Shown: positions 33,960 through 43,066, counted from the stretch's first letter. The stretch: 64,000 bases of DNA from Pelagibius sp964472095 (GCA_964472095.1 CAYYIV010000016.1:33051-97050), one strand, 5' to 3'. Notes: a model not told the origin generated them from the letters alone. Numbers and translations: made by a program.

Positions 33960-35111
33960 TCAGCCGCCGGCGATGTGCTGCGCGGCCAGGCGCTGGCGGT
34001 GGCGCACGATGGCGGAGATCGGCACCAGGGCGAAACCGCGGGCCTGCATCTCGGGGATCCACTGTTCGAGCGCCGCCACGGTGCCGTCGTGCGGATGGCC
34101 GATGCCGATGGCGTAGCCGCGCGCGCGCGCAGTCTGCTCGAGGATGGAGAGCTGCTGGTGGATCGCCGCCGGGTCGTCGGGCTCGTTGTCGAGGAAGACG
34201 TCCCGCACCGCGTAGGGCACGCCGCTGCGCGCGGCGAGGTCGCCCGCCACCGAGTTGCCGGCCGTCAGCGAGTCGAGGAACAGCAGGCCACGCGTCCTCA
34301 GCGCATCCATCACCAGGGCCATGCCTTCCGGCGAGGCGGTGAAGCGGCTGCCCATGTGATTGTTGATGCCGACGTAGCCCTCGAAGCGGTCGAGGCCCCA
34401 GGCGAGACGCTGCAGCAACTCGGCGCGCGGCAGATCTTCGCGCAGCACGTTGGGGCCAGGGTCCATCGCGTCGCTCACCGGCTGCATCGGCACGTGCAGC
34501 ATCAGCTCGTGGCCGGCCGCCTGCGCCTGCGCGGTCATCGCGGCGAGGTCGTTGGCATAGGTCATGAAGGCCAGCGTCAGCGGCGCCGGCAGGGCGATGG
34601 CGTTGCGCGCCCCGCGCCGGTTCACGCCGACATCGTCAAGCACGACGGCGATCATCGGACGGCCTTCGGCCACTGCCGTGGCGACGGCGTTCCGCTGCCA
34701 CAGCGGCGGCCCGGCGGGGCCGGGCAAAGGCAGCGGCCCGGGCGGCAGCGCGACCTGCTGGCCGCTCGTGCCGTTGGGGGTCGCGTTCTGCAGCGGCGCC
34801 GTGGCCTGCTGCTCGCGCAGCGCCTCGTGGTACTGCACCTCCAGGGCCTCGCGGTCGACCTGCGGCGCGGTGGCGAGCACGCGTGGGGCCGGGTTGGCCT
34901 TGGGAGGTTCGGGAACCTGGGGAAGAGCTGCCGTGATCTCGGGCACTTCGGAAGGCTGGCCGAGCAGCCCCTGGCGGTCGAGGAAGACGCCGGCGACGCC
35001 TCCCAGAAAAAGCCCGATCAGCAGCAAGCCAGCGATGGCGGCCGTGTTCCATAGCGCCTCGCCGGACGGTCGACGGCCCTTCCCGGCCTGCGGCGAATCG
35101 TCCATCGTCAT
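33960..35111 (-). CDS. divergent polysaccharide deacetylase-family protein (DUF610/YibQ type)
   Basis: 383 residues. An N-terminal membrane anchor (AAIAGLLLIGLFLGGVAGVFL) is followed by a Pro-rich linker (about 55-150) and a periplasmic domain of the divergent deacetylase family: IAVVLDDVGVNRRGA, LTLAFMTYANDL, HELMLHVPMQP, GINNHMGSRFTASPEGM, FLDSLTAGNSVA and GIGHPHDGTVAAL. Asp and His residues at the metal-site positions are present. Its substrate is unknown. Relatives often sit next to a CtpA-type protease and EnvC; neither is here, so the gene seems to have moved into this block. Confidence 0.87.
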   Translation of the reverse strand: MTMDDSPQAGKGRRPSGEALWNTAAIAGLLLIGLFLGGVAGVFLDRQGLLGQPSEVPEITAALPQVPEPPKANPAPRVLATAPQVDREALEVQYHEALREQQATAPLQNATPNGTSGQQVALPPGPLPLPGPAGPPLWQRNAVATAVAEGRPMIAVVLDDVGVNRRGARNAIALPAPLTLAFMTYANDLAAMTAQAQAAGHELMLHVPMQPVSDAMDPGPNVLREDLPRAELLQRLAWGLDRFEGYVGINNHMGSRFTASPEGMALVMDALRTRGLLFLDSLTAGNSVAGDLAARSGVPYAVRDVFLDNEPDDPAAIHQQLSILEQTARARGYAIGIGHPHDGTVAALEQWIPEMQARGFALVPISAIVRHRQRLAAQHIAGG

Positions 35112-35150
35112 GGCCGCGACCCTATCACGGCTTGGTTAACGAAGCGGCGG

Positions 35151-35561
35151 TCAATTGGCGGGCGGTTGCGCGGCTTTGCCGGCAAGCCCCTGGAGGATCG
35201 GGCACTCCGGCCGGGCATCGCCGTGGCAGCGCTCCATCAGGTGCCGAAGGGTCTCGCGCATCTCAGCCAGTTCGGCGATCTTGCGCTCGATGTCGGCCAG
35301 GCGATGCTCGGCCATGGCCTTCACCTCGGCGCTGCTGCGCGAGCGGTCGCGCCACAAAGCCAGCAGGCTGCCGACTTCCTCCACCGAGAACCCGAGGCTG
35401 CGGGCGCGCTGAACGAAGCGCAGGGTCTCGACGTCCTGTTTGTCGTAGACCCGGTATCCGGCGGTGCTGCGGTCGGCCGGCTCGATCAGGCCGACGGACT
35501 CGTAGTAGCGGATGGTCTTGGACGGCACGCCGGATTGCCGGGCCGCGGTCCCGATGTTCAT
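35151..35561 (-). CDS. cueR: CueR/HmrR copper-responsive MerR regulator
   Basis: 136 residues. A MerR helix-turn-helix (NIGTAARQSGVPSKTIRYYESVGLIEPADR) is followed by a dimerisation coil and the metal loop C112-H-G-D-x3-E-C120. S77, which favours singly charged ions in CueR, is also present, so Cu(I) or Ag(I) is the likely signal. Its own promoter at 35590-35620 has the 19-base spacer typical of MerR control. No copper ATPase, CueO or metallochaperone gene lies nearby, so targets must be elsewhere. Confidence 0.93.
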   Translation of the reverse strand: MNIGTAARQSGVPSKTIRYYESVGLIEPADRSTAGYRVYDKQDVETLRFVQRARSLGFSVEEVGSLLALWRDRSRSSAEVKAMAEHRLADIERKIAELAEMRETLRHLMERCHGDARPECPILQGLAGKAAQPPAN

Positions 35562-35589
35562 GGCTCACTCCTTTGCGCAGGGTTGCGGC

Positions 35590-35620
35590 AGATTCAACCT
35601 TCTAGTCACTGGAAGGTCAA
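35590..35620 (-). promoter_or_regulatory. MerR-type promoter/operator of cueR
   Basis: On the minus strand TTGACC and GAATCT are 19 bases apart, and the spacer holds the dyad ACCTTC-N9-GAAGGT. This is the standard CueR/HmrR arrangement and implies autoregulation. Confidence 0.75.
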
Positions 35621-35649
35621 GCGGCCTGCCGAAGCGGCGATTTGGCGGC

Positions 35650-35679
35650 TTTCCGTCGCGCCGGGGGACCTGTTATAAG
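35650..35679 (+). promoter_or_regulatory. possible trpGDC promoter
   Basis: TTTCCG and TATAAG stand 18 bases apart, about 55 bases before the trpG start. The -10 box is good and the -35 weak. A promoter is needed here because trpG is cut off from trpE by oppositely oriented genes. Confidence 0.45.
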
Positions 35680-35732
35680 AAGAGTTCCAAGGGGCGATAA
35701 CAAGACGCAAGAGCGCAGCACAAGCATCTGAA

Positions 35733-36320
35733 ATGTTTCTGCTAATCGACAACTACGACAGCTTCACCTACAACCTCTTCCACTTCCTCGGGGAACTGGG
35801 AGCGAAGGTCGAAGTGCGTCGCAACGACAAGCTCACCCCGGCCGAGGCCCTGGCGCTGCGTCCGCAGGGCATCGTCATCTCGCCGGGGCCCTGCGATCCC
35901 GACCGCGCCGGCATCTGCCTGGATCTCATCGCCGCGGCGGCCGGCAAGGTGCCCATCTTCGGCGTCTGCCTCGGCCATCAGGCCATCGGCCAGCATTTCG
36001 GCGGCCGGATCGTGCGGGCGCCGCAGCCGATGCACGGCAAGCTGAGCGCGGTGTCGCACCAGGGCCGCGGCGTCTTCGCCGGACTGCCCTCGCCGCTCAC
36101 CACCACGCGCTACCACTCCCTCACCATCGACCCGGCGAGCTTCCCGAGCGACCAGCTCGAAATCACGGCAGCAGCCGACGACGGGGTCATCATGGGGCTG
36201 CAGCACAAGAGCCTGCCGATCTACGGCGTGCAGTTCCATCCCGAGAGCATCGCCTCGCAAGACGGCCACGCCCTGCTGCACAACTTCCTGAAGCTCGCCG
36301 AACCGGCCGCGGCGGCCTGA
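35733..36320 (+). CDS. trpG: anthranilate synthase component II (glutamine amidotransferase)
   Basis: 195 residues. It provides ammonia to TrpE. The class I amidotransferase triad is visible: the cysteine in FGVCLGHQAIG and the His-Glu pair in VQFHPESIAS; the N-terminus is LLIDNYDSFTYNLFHFLGELG. It leads the run trpG-trpD-trpC-moaC-moeA on the plus strand. The same subunit may serve a p-aminobenzoate synthase, as in other bacteria, but nothing here shows that. Confidence 0.96.
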   Translation: MFLLIDNYDSFTYNLFHFLGELGAKVEVRRNDKLTPAEALALRPQGIVISPGPCDPDRAGICLDLIAAAAGKVPIFGVCLGHQAIGQHFGGRIVRAPQPMHGKLSAVSHQGRGVFAGLPSPLTTTRYHSLTIDPASFPSDQLEITAAADDGVIMGLQHKSLPIYGVQFHPESIASQDGHALLHNFLKLAEPAAAA

Positions 36321-36336
36321 CGCGGGGATCCGGAGC

Positions 36337-37374
36337 ATGAGCGGCGCGACGCCCGATCTCAAGGGCCTGATCGGCAAGGTCGCGACCGGCGCGCCGCTGA
36401 CCCGCGGCGAGGCCGAGCAGGCCTTCGACATCATGATGTCCGGCGATGCCACACCAGCGCAGATGGGCGGTTTCCTCATGGCCCTCAGGGTGCGCGGCGA
36501 GACGGTCGAGGAGATCGCCGGCGCCGCCACGGTGATGCGCAGCAAGATGACCACCATCAAGGGACCACCCGGCGCCATCGACATCTGCGGCACCGGCGGC
36601 GACGGCACCGGCAGCTACAACATCTCCACCGCCAGCCAGTTCGTGGTCGCCGCCTGCGGCGTGCCGGTGGCCAAGCACGGCAACCGCGCCGCCTCGTCCA
36701 AGAGCGGCGCCAGCGACGTGCTGGAAGCCCTCGGCGTGAACATCGAGGCCGACTTCGCGCTCGTCGAGAGGGCCCTGGCCGAGGCCGGCACCTGCTTCCT
36801 CATGGCCCAGCGGCACCACAGCGCGATGCGCCACGTCGGCCCGGCCCGCGTCGAGCTGGGCACCCGCACCCTCTTCAACCTGCTGGGGCCGCTGTCGAAC
36901 CCGGCCAAGGTGAAGCGCCAGCTGATCGGCGTCTTCGCCCCGCAGTGGATCGAGCCGCTCGCCGCCGTGCTGCGCGACCTCGGCCACGAGCGCGCCTGGG
37001 TGGTGCACGGCGCCGGCGGCATGGACGAGGTTTCCACCCTCGGGCCGACCCAGGTGGCCGAACTGAAGGACGGCAGCATCACCACCTTCGAGGTGACGCC
37101 TGCTGACGCCGGGCTGCCGACGGCAAGACTCGAAGACCTGGTCGGTGGCGACCGCGACCACAACGCGGCGGCATTGCGCGGCGTACTGGAAGGCAAGCCG
37201 GGCGCCTATCGCGATATCGTGGTGCTGGGCAGCGCCGCCGCGCTCATCGTTGCCGGCAAGGCCACGGACCTGCGGCAGGGTGCCGACCTGGCGACGGAGG
37301 CGATCGATTCCGGCCGCGCGCTGGAGGTGCTGAACCGCCTCGTGCGCATCACCAACGCAGGGGCGCCGGCATGA
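36337..37374 (+). CDS. trpD: anthranilate phosphoribosyltransferase
   Basis: 345 residues. It joins anthranilate and PRPP in the second step of tryptophan synthesis. Motifs: LTRGEAEQAFDIMMSGDATPAQMGGFLMALR, DICGTGGDGTGSYNISTAS (PRPP loop), KHGNRAASSKSGASDVLEALG, RTLFNLLGPLSNPA and VVHGAGGMDEVS. It begins 16 bp after trpG and its stop overlaps the trpC ATG by 4 bp. Confidence 0.97.
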   Translation: MSGATPDLKGLIGKVATGAPLTRGEAEQAFDIMMSGDATPAQMGGFLMALRVRGETVEEIAGAATVMRSKMTTIKGPPGAIDICGTGGDGTGSYNISTASQFVVAACGVPVAKHGNRAASSKSGASDVLEALGVNIEADFALVERALAEAGTCFLMAQRHHSAMRHVGPARVELGTRTLFNLLGPLSNPAKVKRQLIGVFAPQWIEPLAAVLRDLGHERAWVVHGAGGMDEVSTLGPTQVAELKDGSITTFEVTPADAGLPTARLEDLVGGDRDHNAAALRGVLEGKPGAYRDIVVLGSAAALIVAGKATDLRQGADLATEAIDSGRALEVLNRLVRITNAGAPA

Positions 37375-38189
37375 GCGACGTGCTGGAGAGAATCTGCGCC
37401 GACAAGCTCGACTGGATCGCCGCCCGCAAGGCCGCGGTGAGCTTGGCCGAGCTGGAGCAACGTGGCGCCGCGGCCTCCGCACCGCGCGGCTTCCGCGCCG
37501 CCCTGGAAGCGAAGGCGGCATCGGGCGCCAACGCGCTCATCTGCGAGATCAAGAAGGCCTCGCCCAGCAAGGGCCTCATCCGCGCCGACTTCGATCCGCC
37601 GAGCCTCGCCCGCGCCTACCTTGCCGGCGGCGCCGCCTGCCTCTCGGTGCTGACCGACGAACCCTATTTCCAGGGCGCCGACGCCTACCTGGCGGCAGCG
37701 CGCGCGGCGGTGCCGCTGCCCTGCCTGCGCAAGGACTTCATGCTGGATCCCTACCAGATCGTCGAATCCCGCGCCCTCGGCGCTGACTGCATCCTGCTCA
37801 TCATGGCCGCCCTCGACGACGCCCAGGCGGCGGAGCTGGAAGCCGCCGCCCTCGGCCTCGGCATGGACGTGCTGGTGGAGGTGCACGACGGCGACGAGCT
37901 CGACCGCGCCCTGAAGCTGAATTCACCCCTCATCGGCATCAACAACCGCAACCTGAAGACCCTGGCGGTCGACCTCGCGACCACCGAGGCGCTGGCCCCG
38001 CGCGTTCCGGCAGACCGCCTGCTTGTCGCCGAGAGCGGCCTCCACTCGCCCGCGGACCTCACCCGCATGACGGCAGCCGGTGCCCGCGCCTTTCTGATCG
38101 GCGAGTCCCTGATGCGCCAGGACGATGTCGCCGCCGCCACCGCCGAACTGGTCCAGGCCCCCGGCTCGACCGCGGCGCGCCGGGCATAG
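37371..38189 (+). CDS. trpC: indole-3-glycerol-phosphate synthase
   Basis: 272 residues, stand-alone TrpC without a fused TrpF. It cyclises carboxyphenylamino-deoxyribulose phosphate. Motifs: LICEIKKASPSKGLIRADFDP (catalytic lysines), LSVLTDEPYFQG, PCLRKDFMLDPYQI, ILLIMAALDD, VEVHDGDELDRAL, IGINNRNLKTL and VAESGLHSPAD, all typical. It overlaps trpD by 4 bp; moaC follows after 12 bp. Confidence 0.97.
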   Translation: MSDVLERICADKLDWIAARKAAVSLAELEQRGAAASAPRGFRAALEAKAASGANALICEIKKASPSKGLIRADFDPPSLARAYLAGGAACLSVLTDEPYFQGADAYLAAARAAVPLPCLRKDFMLDPYQIVESRALGADCILLIMAALDDAQAAELEAAALGLGMDVLVEVHDGDELDRALKLNSPLIGINNRNLKTLAVDLATTEALAPRVPADRLLVAESGLHSPADLTRMTAAGARAFLIGESLMRQDDVAAATAELVQAPGSTAARRA

Positions 38190-38201
38190 GAGATTGCCGG
38201 C

Positions 38202-38678
38202 ATGGCCGACTTCACCCACTTCGATGCCGAGGGCAAGGCCGTGATGGTCGATGTCTCCGACAAGGACGTGACAGAGCGGATCGCCGAAGCCAGAGGGTCG
38301 GTCGTCATGCAGCCGGAGACGCTGGCGATGATCCGCGCCGGCGGTGTGAAGAAGGGCGACGTGCTTTCGGTGGCGCGGCTCGCCGGCATCATGGGGGCCA
38401 AGCGCACCCCCGACCTGATCCCGCTCTGCCATCCTCTCGCCCTCACCTCGGTGAAGGTCGACCTGACGCTGGACGAGGCGCGCTCTGCGGTCGACATCAT
38501 TGCGACCTGCAAGTTGAAGGGCCGCACCGGCGTCGAGATGGAGGCGCTCACCGCCGTTTCCGTGGCGGCACTTACGGTCTACGACATGTGCAAGGCGGTC
38601 GACCGCGGCATGGTCATCACCGAGGTGCGCCTGACCCGCAAGGCCGGCGGCAAGTCGGGCAGCTACGAGGCGCCTTGA
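38202..38678 (+). CDS. moaC: cyclic pyranopterin monophosphate synthase
   Basis: 158 residues. With MoaA it makes the first intermediate of molybdenum cofactor. Family stretches: MVDVSDKDVTERIAEARG at the start, GDVLSVARLAGIMGAKRTPDLIPLCHPL, GRTGVEMEALTAVSVAALTVYDMCKAVDRGM and a C-terminal KSGSY. The stop shares a base with the moeA start (TGATG). Confidence 0.97.
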   Translation: MADFTHFDAEGKAVMVDVSDKDVTERIAEARGSVVMQPETLAMIRAGGVKKGDVLSVARLAGIMGAKRTPDLIPLCHPLALTSVKVDLTLDEARSAVDIIATCKLKGRTGVEMEALTAVSVAALTVYDMCKAVDRGMVITEVRLTRKAGGKSGSYEAP

Positions 38679-39892
38679 TGATCTCCGTCGCCGAGGCGCT
38701 CGACCGCATCCTGAAGAGCTTCCAGCCGCTACCGGCCGAGACCGTCAGCATCGCCGAGGCCTTCGGCCGGGTACTGGCCCAGGATGTCATCGCGCGGGTG
38801 ACCCAGCCGCCGCACGCTGTTTCCGCCATGGACGGCTACGCGGTGCGCGCCGCCGACGTGGCCAGCGTCCCGGTGGCCCTGAAGGTGATCGGCGCGGTAC
38901 CCGCAGGTGGGCTCTTCGAAGGCAGTGTCGGGGCCGGCGAGGCCGTGCGCATCTTCACCGGCGCGCCGCTGCCCGCCGGAGCCGATGCCATCGTCATCCA
39001 GGAGGACACCGAGGCCGGTGACCGTTCGGTCACCGTGAAAGAGTTGTGCAGGGCCGGCAACTACGTGCGCGCCGCCGGTCTCGACTTCGCCGCCGGCGAT
39101 CCGGGCCCGCGCGCCGGACGCCAGCTGACGACCCGCGATGTCGGCCTCGTTGCCGCCATGAACCATCCCTGGGTATCGGTGCGCCGGCGCCCGCGGGTCG
39201 CCATCCTCGCCACCGGCGACGAGGTGGTGATGCCGGGCGAGCCGCTCGGTCCCAGCCAGATCGTCAGCTCCAACGGCCTGGCGCTTGCCGCCTTCGTGTG
39301 CGCCTGCGGCGGCGTGCCGCTGCAGCTTGGCATTGCCGCCGACCGCGAAGACAGCCTCGCCGGACTGGCCGCCGGGGCCAAGGGTGCCGATCTGCTGCTG
39401 ACCACCGGCGGCGCCTCGGTCGGCGAGCACGACCTGGTGCAGAAGGTCCTCGGCCGCCAGGGTATGGAGTTGGATTTCTGGAAGATCGCCATGCGCCCGG
39501 GCAAGCCGCTGATGTTCGGCAGCCTGGCCGGCACGCCGGTGCTCGGCCTGCCCGGCAACCCGGTCTCCGCCGTGGTCTGCTCCCTGCTCTTTGCCCGCCC
39601 GGCCCTGAACGCCCTGCTCGGCCTCGACGTGCCGGCGCATCCGCTGGAGCAGATGGTGCTCGGCGCCGATCTCGACGCCAACGACCGGCGGCAGGACTAC
39701 CTGCGCGCCACCGTCGCCGTCAACGGCGACGGGCGGTGCACCGCCACGCCCTACGGCCGTCAGGACTCCTCGATGCTGGCGCTGCTGGCGGCCGCCGACG
39801 GGCTCATCGTGCGGGCCGCCCTCGCTCCGGCGGCGGTCAAGGGCGAGATGGTCGAGGTGCTCTCCTTCCCGCGGCTGGTGCCCGGCCTCTGA
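38678..39892 (+). CDS. moeA: molybdopterin molybdenumtransferase
   Basis: 404 residues. It inserts molybdate into adenylated molybdopterin. Motifs: QPPHAVSAMDGYAVRAAD, VRIFTGAPLPAGADAIVIQEDT, ILATGDEVVMPGEPLGPSQIVSSN, LLTTGGASVGEHDLVQKVL, KIAMRPGKPLMFGSLAGTPVLGLPGNPVSA. The start is the ATG overlapping moaC. Pairing moaC-moeA with trpC and lexA is frequent in Rhodospirillales. Confidence 0.97.
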   Translation: MISVAEALDRILKSFQPLPAETVSIAEAFGRVLAQDVIARVTQPPHAVSAMDGYAVRAADVASVPVALKVIGAVPAGGLFEGSVGAGEAVRIFTGAPLPAGADAIVIQEDTEAGDRSVTVKELCRAGNYVRAAGLDFAAGDPGPRAGRQLTTRDVGLVAAMNHPWVSVRRRPRVAILATGDEVVMPGEPLGPSQIVSSNGLALAAFVCACGGVPLQLGIAADREDSLAGLAAGAKGADLLLTTGGASVGEHDLVQKVLGRQGMELDFWKIAMRPGKPLMFGSLAGTPVLGLPGNPVSAVVCSLLFARPALNALLGLDVPAHPLEQMVLGADLDANDRRQDYLRATVAVNGDGRCTATPYGRQDSSMLALLAAADGLIVRAALAPAAVKGEMVEVLSFPRLVPGL

Positions 39893-39949
39893 TCCCTGGG
39901 GCCTATCCTTTTGCGCGCATCTCCGGCTGGCGGGTTGCGGACAAAGCCC

Positions 39950-39978
39950 TTGACGACCTATGAGAACCAAACTAGAAC
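39950..39978 (+). promoter_or_regulatory. lexA promoter with SOS box
   Basis: TTGACG and TAGAAC are 17 bases apart. GAAC-N7-GAAC (39964-39978) overlaps the -10 box. This is the complement of the alphaproteobacterial LexA site GTTC-N7-GTTC, so LexA probably represses its own gene. Confidence 0.8.
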
Positions 39979-40059
39979 ACGTAGCGGAGTTTTTGTTTTG
40001 TTCCACATCTTGTGTCGCTGCGACGACGAAAGACGACACCCGGGGGGTCCAGCCGGTCC

Positions 40060-40806
40060 ATGCTCACGAAAAAGCAGCACGAACTTCTCCTCTTCATCCA
40101 TCGGCACCTGCAAAGGAATGGGGTGTCGCCTTCGTTTGACGAAATGAAAATCGCCCTCGCGCTGAAGTCGAAATCCGGCATCCACCGGCTGATTACCGGC
40201 CTCGAGGAACGCGGCTTCATCCGCCGCCTGCCCCACCGTGCCCGGGCCGTCGAGGTGATGCGCCTGCCCAACGACATCCTGGCCAGTGACAGCGCGGCCC
40301 TCGCCGAAGCGGGCCACGTCGAGGTGAGCATGGCGCAGGCCCCGCGCACCGGCTTCGCCCCCAAGGTGATCCGCGGCGGATTCTCCTCGTCGATCCCCGG
40401 CGCCCAGGCCGGCAACGACGGCGAGGCGCTGCAGCTGCCGCTTTATGGTCGTATCGCCGCCGGCACGCCGATCGAGGCGCTGCGGGATCATTCGAACTAC
40501 GTCGATGTGCCTGCCGCCCTGATGGGGAGCGGCGAGCACTATGCCCTGGAGGTCGACGGTGATTCGATGATCGACGCCGGCATCCTCGACGGCGACACGG
40601 TGGTCATCGAGCGCTGCGACACGGCGGAGAACGGCACCATCGTCGTCGCCCTGATCGACAACGAGGAAGCCACCCTGAAGCGCCTGCGCCGCAAGGGTGG
40701 CGCCGTGGCGCTGGAGCCGGCCAACCAGGCCTATGAGACGCGCATCTTTCCGCCGGAGCGGGTGGCGATCCAGGGCCGCCTCGTCGGCCTGCTGCGCCGC
40801 TACTGA
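40060..40806 (+). CDS. lexA: LexA SOS repressor
   Basis: 248 residues. The winged-helix N-terminal domain starts MLTKKQHELLLFIHRHLQRNG and has the alphaproteobacterial recognition region SPSFDEMKIALALKSKSGIHRLITGLEERGFIRRL. The S24 self-cleaving domain has the catalytic serine in VDGDSMIDAGILDGD and lysine in DNEEATLKRLRR. The usual Ala-Gly cleavage site is represented by AAGTPIE. I took the ATG at 40060 as the family start. The end overlaps convergent comEC by 7 bp. Confidence 0.96.
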   Translation: MLTKKQHELLLFIHRHLQRNGVSPSFDEMKIALALKSKSGIHRLITGLEERGFIRRLPHRARAVEVMRLPNDILASDSAALAEAGHVEVSMAQAPRTGFAPKVIRGGFSSSIPGAQAGNDGEALQLPLYGRIAAGTPIEALRDHSNYVDVPAALMGSGEHYALEVDGDSMIDAGILDGDTVVIERCDTAENGTIVVALIDNEEATLKRLRRKGGAVALEPANQAYETRIFPPERVAIQGRLVGLLRRY

Positions 40807-42998
40807 TCCTCTCCCCCATCCTCCTCCGACCGGTTCTCCTGCGACTGCCAGGCTGACCGCCGCTGCGGGAAAGGCGACCAGGGCCGGTCGCCCTGTTGCC
40901 GGGCGACGCTTTGCACCCGGGGTCCCTCCGGCCGCAGCCATACCGCCTGGGCCCCACCCCGCCAGAGATCGAAGCGGTCGATCACCAGCAGCGGAGCGCT
41001 GCAGGGCTGGCGGCGCAACGGCTCCAGGCTGATCACCACCTGCGCAATTGCGCAGTCGTCAGCGGCGGCGCGCGGGTCCAGCAGGATTGCCGCCGTGGCC
41101 CCGCCATCACGGTAGAGGCAGCCCAGGGGATCGCAGCGCAGCCGCCCCTCCGACGCCGCCCCGAGCGACGGCCAGGCCAGCGTCTCCGCGGCGAAGCCGT
41201 GGCGCGCCCAGGTGTCGAGCACGAAGCGGCTGCCGCGCCGCGAGGCAACCCACAGCCGCGCTTCCGGGTCGCGCAGCGCGACCTGGCGGCCGTCGCCGCT
41301 GACCAGCAGGCTCGGCGGTTCGAAGGCGAGCGGCGAGAGCGCGCCAGCCAACAGCAGCGGCACCGCGGCCCAGCGCCAGCGACGCTGCCAGAGGCAGAGC
41401 CACAGCCCGCCCAGCACCAGGAGCCCCAGCCCCCAGTCCGGCATCGGCGGCACCGGCAGCGCCGCCGCCGGCCAGTCCGCCACGCCGGCCGCGGTGGCGA
41501 GCAGCAGTTCGATGCCCCAGCCCATCGGCGCAAGGGCGAGGCCCTCCAGGCCGAAGGGCATCAGCAGCACCGCCAGCACGGCCCAGGGCATGATCCAGAA
41601 GGCGGTCAGCGGCACCGCCACGAGATTGGCCGGCAGACCATAGAGCGCCATGCGGTGAAAGTGGAAGGCGGCGAAGGGCGCGGTCGCCAGCATGGCGATG
41701 ACCGAGGTGGCCGCGACGCCCAGAAAGTAGCCGCCGAGGCGCCGCAAGGGTCCCTGCCGCTCCCGGTAGCGCTCGCGGCGGTGCTGCCAGGACTCGTAGG
41801 CCGCAATGAGGGCGGTGACCGCGGCAAAGGACATCTGGAAGCTCGCCGTCATCAGGCTTTCCGGCGCCAGCAGCAGGATCACCGCCGCCGCCCAGGCGAC
41901 CAGGCGCAGCGACAGCGCCCGACGGTCGAGCAGCACGGCCAGCAGCACCACCAGCACCATGAGGAAGGCCCGCTCGGCCGGGATGCTGGCCCCGACCAGG
42001 TTCAGGTAGACGAAGGCGCCTGCCGCCGCGGCGACCGCCGCCCATTTCTTGATCGGGTGGTAGAGCGCCACGCCCGGCAAGAGGGCGAGACCGCCGCGCA
42101 GGAAAAAGAACAGCAACCCGGCAACCAGGCCCATGTGGAGTCCGGAGATGGCCAGCAGGTGTGCGAGCCCGGCATCGCGCATGTCGGCCTGCACGGAGTC
42201 CGGGATGCCGCCGCGCTGGCCGGTGATGAGCGCGATGGCCACGGCGCCGCCGGGGCCGTCGAGCTGGGCGGCGATGCGGGTCGTGACCGTCTGGCGCAGC
42301 TCCGACCACCAGAGGCGCCAGGCATGCCATGGCCCGCCAGCGGTCTCGCCCGGCGGCGCCAGCAGCTGGGGCGCGCCGTAGGCGAAGCCGATGCCCCCGA
42401 GGCCCTGAAAGTACGCCTGGCGCGCGAAGTCGAAGGCCCCGGGCAGGGCCGGCGGACTGGGCGGACGAAGCGCGGCGCGCAGCCGCAGCTCGCTCCCCGG
42501 CTCCGGTGGGCTGTCGAGCCCCGCGACGGTGACGCGGATCCTGCCGGGCAGCGCTTCCGGCGCCAGGCCCGGCATCTCCAGGGGCCGCAGGTAGAGCCGC
42601 CAGCCACGGGCCTGCGGCTCGCTGGAAAGAAGCTCGGCGGTGAGCGTTGCCGGCCCCCAGGAGCGCTCGAGGATCGGCGCGGCGACCAGCTCCCGGCGGA
42701 CCTGCGCCGCGGCAAGGCCGAGTGCCGCGGCGAGCAGCGCCAGCAGCACGAGCCGCGCTGCACCCGGCCTGCGCAGCACCAAGAAGGCGGCGAGCAGGCC
42801 GAGGGCCGCGCCGGCACCGAGCCAGGCCGGCGGCTCGACCGGACTCCAGAAATAGCCGGCCACACCGAGCCCCAGCAGCACCGGCAGCCACAGGGGCCAG
42901 CGGTCGCGCTCGGTCAGCAGGCCATCGCGCAGCCAGTCTCCGGCAGCGGCAAGTCGCGGCTGCAGGGCTCCTGCGTCGTCGTGAAGTGCCGTCGACAT
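40800..42998 (-). CDS. comEC: ComEC/Rec2-family DNA-uptake channel protein
   Basis: 732 residues from the ATG at 42998 (AAGGAAAG upstream). Several N-terminal membrane helices precede a DUF4131 region (about 60-200), the Competence domain (about 230-520, with ITGQRGGIPDSVQADMRDAGLAHLLAISGLHMGLVAG), further membrane segments, and a short C-terminal part. The metallo-beta-lactamase-like domain of full ComEC looks missing or eroded, as it is in many alphaproteobacteria. The protein imports single-stranded DNA across the inner membrane in competent bacteria; competence is not shown here. Confidence 0.9.
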   Translation of the reverse strand: MSTALHDDAGALQPRLAAAGDWLRDGLLTERDRWPLWLPVLLGLGVAGYFWSPVEPPAWLGAGAALGLLAAFLVLRRPGAARLVLLALLAAALGLAAAQVRRELVAAPILERSWGPATLTAELLSSEPQARGWRLYLRPLEMPGLAPEALPGRIRVTVAGLDSPPEPGSELRLRAALRPPSPPALPGAFDFARQAYFQGLGGIGFAYGAPQLLAPPGETAGGPWHAWRLWWSELRQTVTTRIAAQLDGPGGAVAIALITGQRGGIPDSVQADMRDAGLAHLLAISGLHMGLVAGLLFFFLRGGLALLPGVALYHPIKKWAAVAAAAGAFVYLNLVGASIPAERAFLMVLVVLLAVLLDRRALSLRLVAWAAAVILLLAPESLMTASFQMSFAAVTALIAAYESWQHRRERYRERQGPLRRLGGYFLGVAATSVIAMLATAPFAAFHFHRMALYGLPANLVAVPLTAFWIMPWAVLAVLLMPFGLEGLALAPMGWGIELLLATAAGVADWPAAALPVPPMPDWGLGLLVLGGLWLCLWQRRWRWAAVPLLLAGALSPLAFEPPSLLVSGDGRQVALRDPEARLWVASRRGSRFVLDTWARHGFAAETLAWPSLGAASEGRLRCDPLGCLYRDGGATAAILLDPRAAADDCAIAQVVISLEPLRRQPCSAPLLVIDRFDLWRGGAQAVWLRPEGPRVQSVARQQGDRPWSPFPQRRSAWQSQENRSEEDGGEDQ

Positions 42999-43037
42999 GC
43001 GGGCTTTCCTTGCAGCCGGAAGACTTTCACTGCAGCG

Positions 43038-43066
43038 ATTGTAGCGGGCGAGCAATGCGCGCAACA
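43038..43066 (-). promoter_or_regulatory. possible comEC promoter
   Basis: On the minus strand TGTTGC and TACAAT are 17 bases apart, 40 bases before the comEC start. The -10 box is strong. The rest of the 326-bp gap 42999-43324 shows no convincing gene: one frame is open into gltX but lacks a family match. Confidence 0.4.
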
